DNA from: JAUNQW01 sp043424615
GTDB taxonomy: Bacteria; Bacillota; Bacilli; Lactobacillales; Carnobacteriaceae_A
DNA length: 7,493 bases
NCBI GenBank assembly: GCA_043424615.1
Contig: JBHWOX010000003.1
Span: forward strand, 1-7,493
Direction: 5' to 3'
In this document: positions 5,397 to 7,493 of the stretch, piece after piece
How the letters are laid out: every line of letters begins with the position of its first letter
Numbering within the stretch: the first letter of the stretch is position 1
The notes under the pieces: generated by a model
Database searches by the model: none
What the model was told of the DNA's origin: nothing
Seen by the model: only the letters and a program-made list of their open reading frames with translations
Made by a program: the position numbers and the translations under genes

Positions 5397-7259
5397 TTAT
5401 TGATAGGATTCTAATTGTTGAGTCAAAGCCAAGAGTAGTTGTAAATATTTATTTTGTTGGTCGACATCCGCTCTTTCGGCTGCTTGGCTTAAGAGTTGTT
5501 TGGTCTTTTTTATCTCTTGTTTTAATTTATACGCTTCCAGATAGTGGATACTATCCAACACTTCTTCTTCCGAAAAGGCGTCATTCATCACCATCGATTC
5601 AACTTGAACGACCCGTTCTTTCAAAGCTTTTTCCTTTAGATAATCGATAAATTTTGAAAGATCCAGCTCTTCTTGCTGGCTGTGATAAAATTCTTCAAAT
5701 ACTAAGGCCAGAATCTGAGCACTGTCTGTTTGAAATTGAAAATTTTCAGCTTGAGATAAAAGTGGATAAACCGCTACCGGATGTTGGAACAAGCGGTGGA
5801 GAATAATGTTTTCTGCGGTTTCACAAGGATGCGCTTGGGCTTGATAATTGATTTTCACCTTATTCTCATCTGATTGAGTTTGGTGAAGGGTCTGATGCTT
5901 GTCCACAATCTGTTGGTGCTGTTTTTGGACCAGCGCCTGCTGAAATTCTTCTTTCAAGACTGACAAATCAATGTCAAATTCTTCGGCTAAACTTTTTAAA
6001 ATCAGTTCCCTTTCAAGCGCCTGGGGAATATCAACTAAACGGCTGAGAACATCTTGGATATAATCTATGCGTTCACTTTCGTTTTCAAGATGGCGGTTGA
6101 GCCGATAATACTGCAGGTAGAAGCCCATCACCGTCAATCGACTGTGTTGAATAAGATGGCGAAAAGCTTCCGCCCCTTCTTCCCTGATAAAATCATCTGG
6201 GTCCATGCCCTTATCAAACATCACGATTTCAATCTCGAGCAACCGTCCTTGCAGGAGTTCGATTGCTCGATGGATAGCTTCTTGTCCAGCTTCATCTCCA
6301 TCATAGGCGATCACCACCCGGTCACAGACTCGTTCGATCAGTTGGAGCTGTGGGTCGGTCAAGGAGGTCCCCATCGAGGCTACCCCATTTTTTACTCCCG
6401 CTTGCCAGCTAGCAATGACGTCCATATACCCTTCAAATAAAATCACTTCATTTTGTCGCCTAATGTCTGGGCGAGCTTTAGCAAAATTAAATAAGAGCTG
6501 ACTTTTATTAAATATTGGCGTATCTGTCGAGTTGACATACTTAGCCGGTGGGTGATCACTTTCAAACTTTTGTCCTACATCCAAATATCGGCCTGAAAAG
6601 GCAACCACTTGGTCTCTAGCATTAGTAATAGGAAAAATCAAACGCTGAGAAAAACGATCCAGATAATCCCCATCTTTTGATTGGTAAAAAAGCGAGGATT
6701 GGTCGAAAAAGTGAGAGTCTATCTGATATTTTCCTTGGATATAATCCAATAAAGCTCCTTTTTGAGCGGGAGAATAGCCCAATTGAAAGAATTCAATGGT
6801 TTCATCTTCCAACCCTCTTTTGTGAAAATAGTCCAAGGCTTCCTTTCCAACGGCAGTTTGGGTCAGGACTTGCTGATAAAAATCACAAGCGCCTTCATGC
6901 AGCTTAAGTAAAACGTCCTGTTCACTTTCAACTTTGTTTTCCGACTGCTGAGCTTGCTGGCTAATGGAATCAGCTAAAGGAATATCAGCCAGTTCAGCTA
7001 CCTTAACTACAGCTTCAGGAAAAGTTAAACCTTCTATTTCCATGATGAAGCTGAATACATTCCCACCACGTCCGCAAGAAAAGCAATGGTAAAACTGTTT
7101 TTCTTCCTGAACTGAAAAAGAAGGAGTCTGATCTTCATGGAATGGACAATGACCGAAATGATTTTGTCCTCGTTCAGTCAATTGAACATATTTCGATATG
7201 ATGTCGACAATATTCACTCGCTGGCGGATATCATCGATCACATCCTCGGGAATCCACAT
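5397..7259 (-). CDS. dnaG: DNA primase
   Basis: The 620-residue primase makes RNA primers for Okazaki fragments at the replication fork, in contact with the replicative helicase. The N-terminal zinc-binding domain has Cys38, His41, Cys59 and Cys62 in HCPFHEDQTPSF and YHCFSCGRGG. The polymerase core shows QRLIFPI at 205-211, FSGR near 221-224 and KYVNSTDTPIFNKS at 240-253. The TOPRIM domain has Glu276 in FEGYMD, the AYDGDEAG motif with Asp320 and Asp322, and MDPDDF at 352-357. The C-terminal helicase-binding region (about 440-620) begins with a Gln/His-rich linker and ends in helical segments. I start at the ATG at 7257-7259 because AAGGGGGGAG lies five bases upstream and the conserved WIPEDVIDDIR follows at once; a TTG eight codons earlier would place this site inside the gene. 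It is cotranscribed with rpoD from the promoter at 7340-7368. Confidence 0.97.
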   Translation of the reverse strand: MWIPEDVIDDIRQRVNIVDIISKYVQLTERGQNHFGHCPFHEDQTPSFSVQEEKQFYHCFSCGRGGNVFSFIMEIEGLTFPEAVVKVAELADIPLADSISQQAQQSENKVESEQDVLLKLHEGACDFYQQVLTQTAVGKEALDYFHKRGLEDETIEFFQLGYSPAQKGALLDYIQGKYQIDSHFFDQSSLFYQSKDGDYLDRFSQRLIFPITNARDQVVAFSGRYLDVGQKFESDHPPAKYVNSTDTPIFNKSQLLFNFAKARPDIRRQNEVILFEGYMDVIASWQAGVKNGVASMGTSLTDPQLQLIERVCDRVVIAYDGDEAGQEAIHRAIELLQGRLLEIEIVMFDKGMDPDDFIREEGAEAFRHLIQHSRLTVMGFYLQYYRLNRHLENESERIDYIQDVLSRLVDIPQALERELILKSLAEEFDIDLSVLKEEFQQALVQKQHQQIVDKHQTLHQTQSDENKVKINYQAQAHPCETAENIILHRLFQHPVAVYPLLSQAENFQFQTDSAQILALVFEEFYHSQQEELDLSKFIDYLKEKALKERVVQVESMVMNDAFSEEEVLDSIHYLEAYKLKQEIKKTKQLLSQAAERADVDQQNKYLQLLLALTQQLESYQ

Positions 7260-7264
7260 CTCAG

Positions 7265-7274
7265 CTCCCCCCTT
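7265..7274 (-). promoter_or_regulatory. Ribosome binding site deciding the dnaG start
   Basis: AAGGGGGGAG on the minus strand, five bases before the ATG at 7259. It excludes the upstream in-frame TTG at 7283 as the main start. Confidence 0.75.
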
Positions 7275-7339
7275 CCTTTTCAAAAAGCATCAGACATGTT
7301 AGCGATGAAAAGACGAAAAATAAAAATAACGCACCTTAC

Positions 7340-7368
7340 ATTATAACCTTCAAAACCATATAAATCAA
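7340..7368 (-). promoter_or_regulatory. Sigma-A-type promoter of dnaG-rpoD
   Basis: On the minus strand, TTGATT at 7363-7368 and a perfect TATAAT at 7340-7345 are separated by 17 bases. The promoter begins about ten bases after the glyS stop and implies a leader of roughly 75 bases before dnaG. It lets dnaG-rpoD be transcribed independently of glyS; no strong terminator separates them, so read-through from glyS remains possible. Confidence 0.7.
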
Positions 7369-7378
7369 AATTTACCTG

Positions 7379-7493
7379 CTATTTAAAACTTAATTCTTTC
7401 ACAACCGCAAATATTAAAATCAGTTCTGAAATAGCATAGAGCAGGGAAAGACGATTACGGCGGATGGCTTCATCATCATGCATCACGAAGACA
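7379..7493 (-). CDS. glyS: Glycyl-tRNA synthetase beta subunit, C-terminal end
   Basis: Only the last 37 codons and a TAG stop are in the window; the gene continues beyond the right edge. The translation ends VFVMHDDEAIRRNRLSLLYA and then about 17 more residues. This matches the typical GlyS terminus, where a V(M)VM segment, an acidic stretch and (I/L)RxNRLxLL precede a final helix in the anticodon-binding domain. Together with GlyQ the subunit charges tRNA-Gly in the alpha2beta2 bacterial enzyme. The position directly upstream of dnaG is the usual one in Lactobacillales and other Firmicutes, which supports the assignment despite the short fragment. Confidence 0.85.
   Translation of the reverse strand, partial: VFVMHDDEAIRRNRLSLLYAISELILIFAVVKELSFK

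Noticed and set aside
6054..6440. 128-codon plus-strand open frame inside dnaG
   Set aside because: It is antisense to the strongly conserved TOPRIM region of dnaG and lacks a ribosome site; it is a shadow of the real gene.
7283..7307. Hairpin plus T-tract in the dnaG leader as a glyS terminator
   Set aside because: The stem is five pairs with one wobble around a ten-base loop and lies downstream of the dnaG promoter; too weak to annotate as a terminator.
1..7493. A new defence, mobile or biosynthetic system
   Set aside because: Every base of substantial length is explained by conserved housekeeping genes; there are no repeats, integrase or transposase fragments, or unrecognised genes.

Overview
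The window comes from a low-GC Gram-positive bacterium, most likely a member of the Lactobacillales. The support is the glyS-dnaG-rpoD order followed by trmK and a Nif3-family gene, GA-rich Shine-Dalgarno sites, sigma-A-type promoters and the protein sequences themselves. An Aerococcaceae-like genus is my best guess, but this is an impression from reading the sequence and not the result of a search. All genes lie on the minus strand, so transcription runs from high to low coordinates.

Layout in transcription order. (1) 7493-7379 is the last 37 codons of glyS, the glycyl-tRNA synthetase beta subunit. (2) A sigma-A-type promoter at 7340-7368 precedes dnaG (7259-5397, DNA primase) and rpoD (5367-4246, primary sigma factor). 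This is the core of the classical macromolecular synthesis operon. (3) Two tandem promoters at 4232-4162 drive rplY (4117-3479, ribosomal protein bL25/CTC with a long acidic tail). It ends at a strong intrinsic terminator at 3431-3468. (4) trmK (3394-2696, tRNA A22 methyltransferase), a Nif3/YqfO-family gene (2696-1884) and pepT (1871-618, tripeptidase) form a tightly packed cluster. The first pair overlaps as TAATG, and the pepT ribosome site overlaps the preceding stop codon. (5) A compound inverted repeat and terminator follow at 500-583. (6) addB/rexB starts at 460 and runs off the window. It encodes the nuclease subunit of the double-strand-break repair helicase-nuclease.

The genes serve core information processing: replication priming, transcription initiation, the ribosome, tRNA charging and modification, peptide turnover and recombination repair. 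All complete reading frames are intact and of normal family length. I see no mobile element, CRISPR array, tRNA, rRNA, toxin-antitoxin or defence system, and no evidence of a previously undescribed system. The points most worth a second look are the lost Walker A motif in AddB, the self-contained rplY unit between rpoD and trmK, the compound repeat after pepT, and the absence of a clear promoter for trmK-nif3-pepT.
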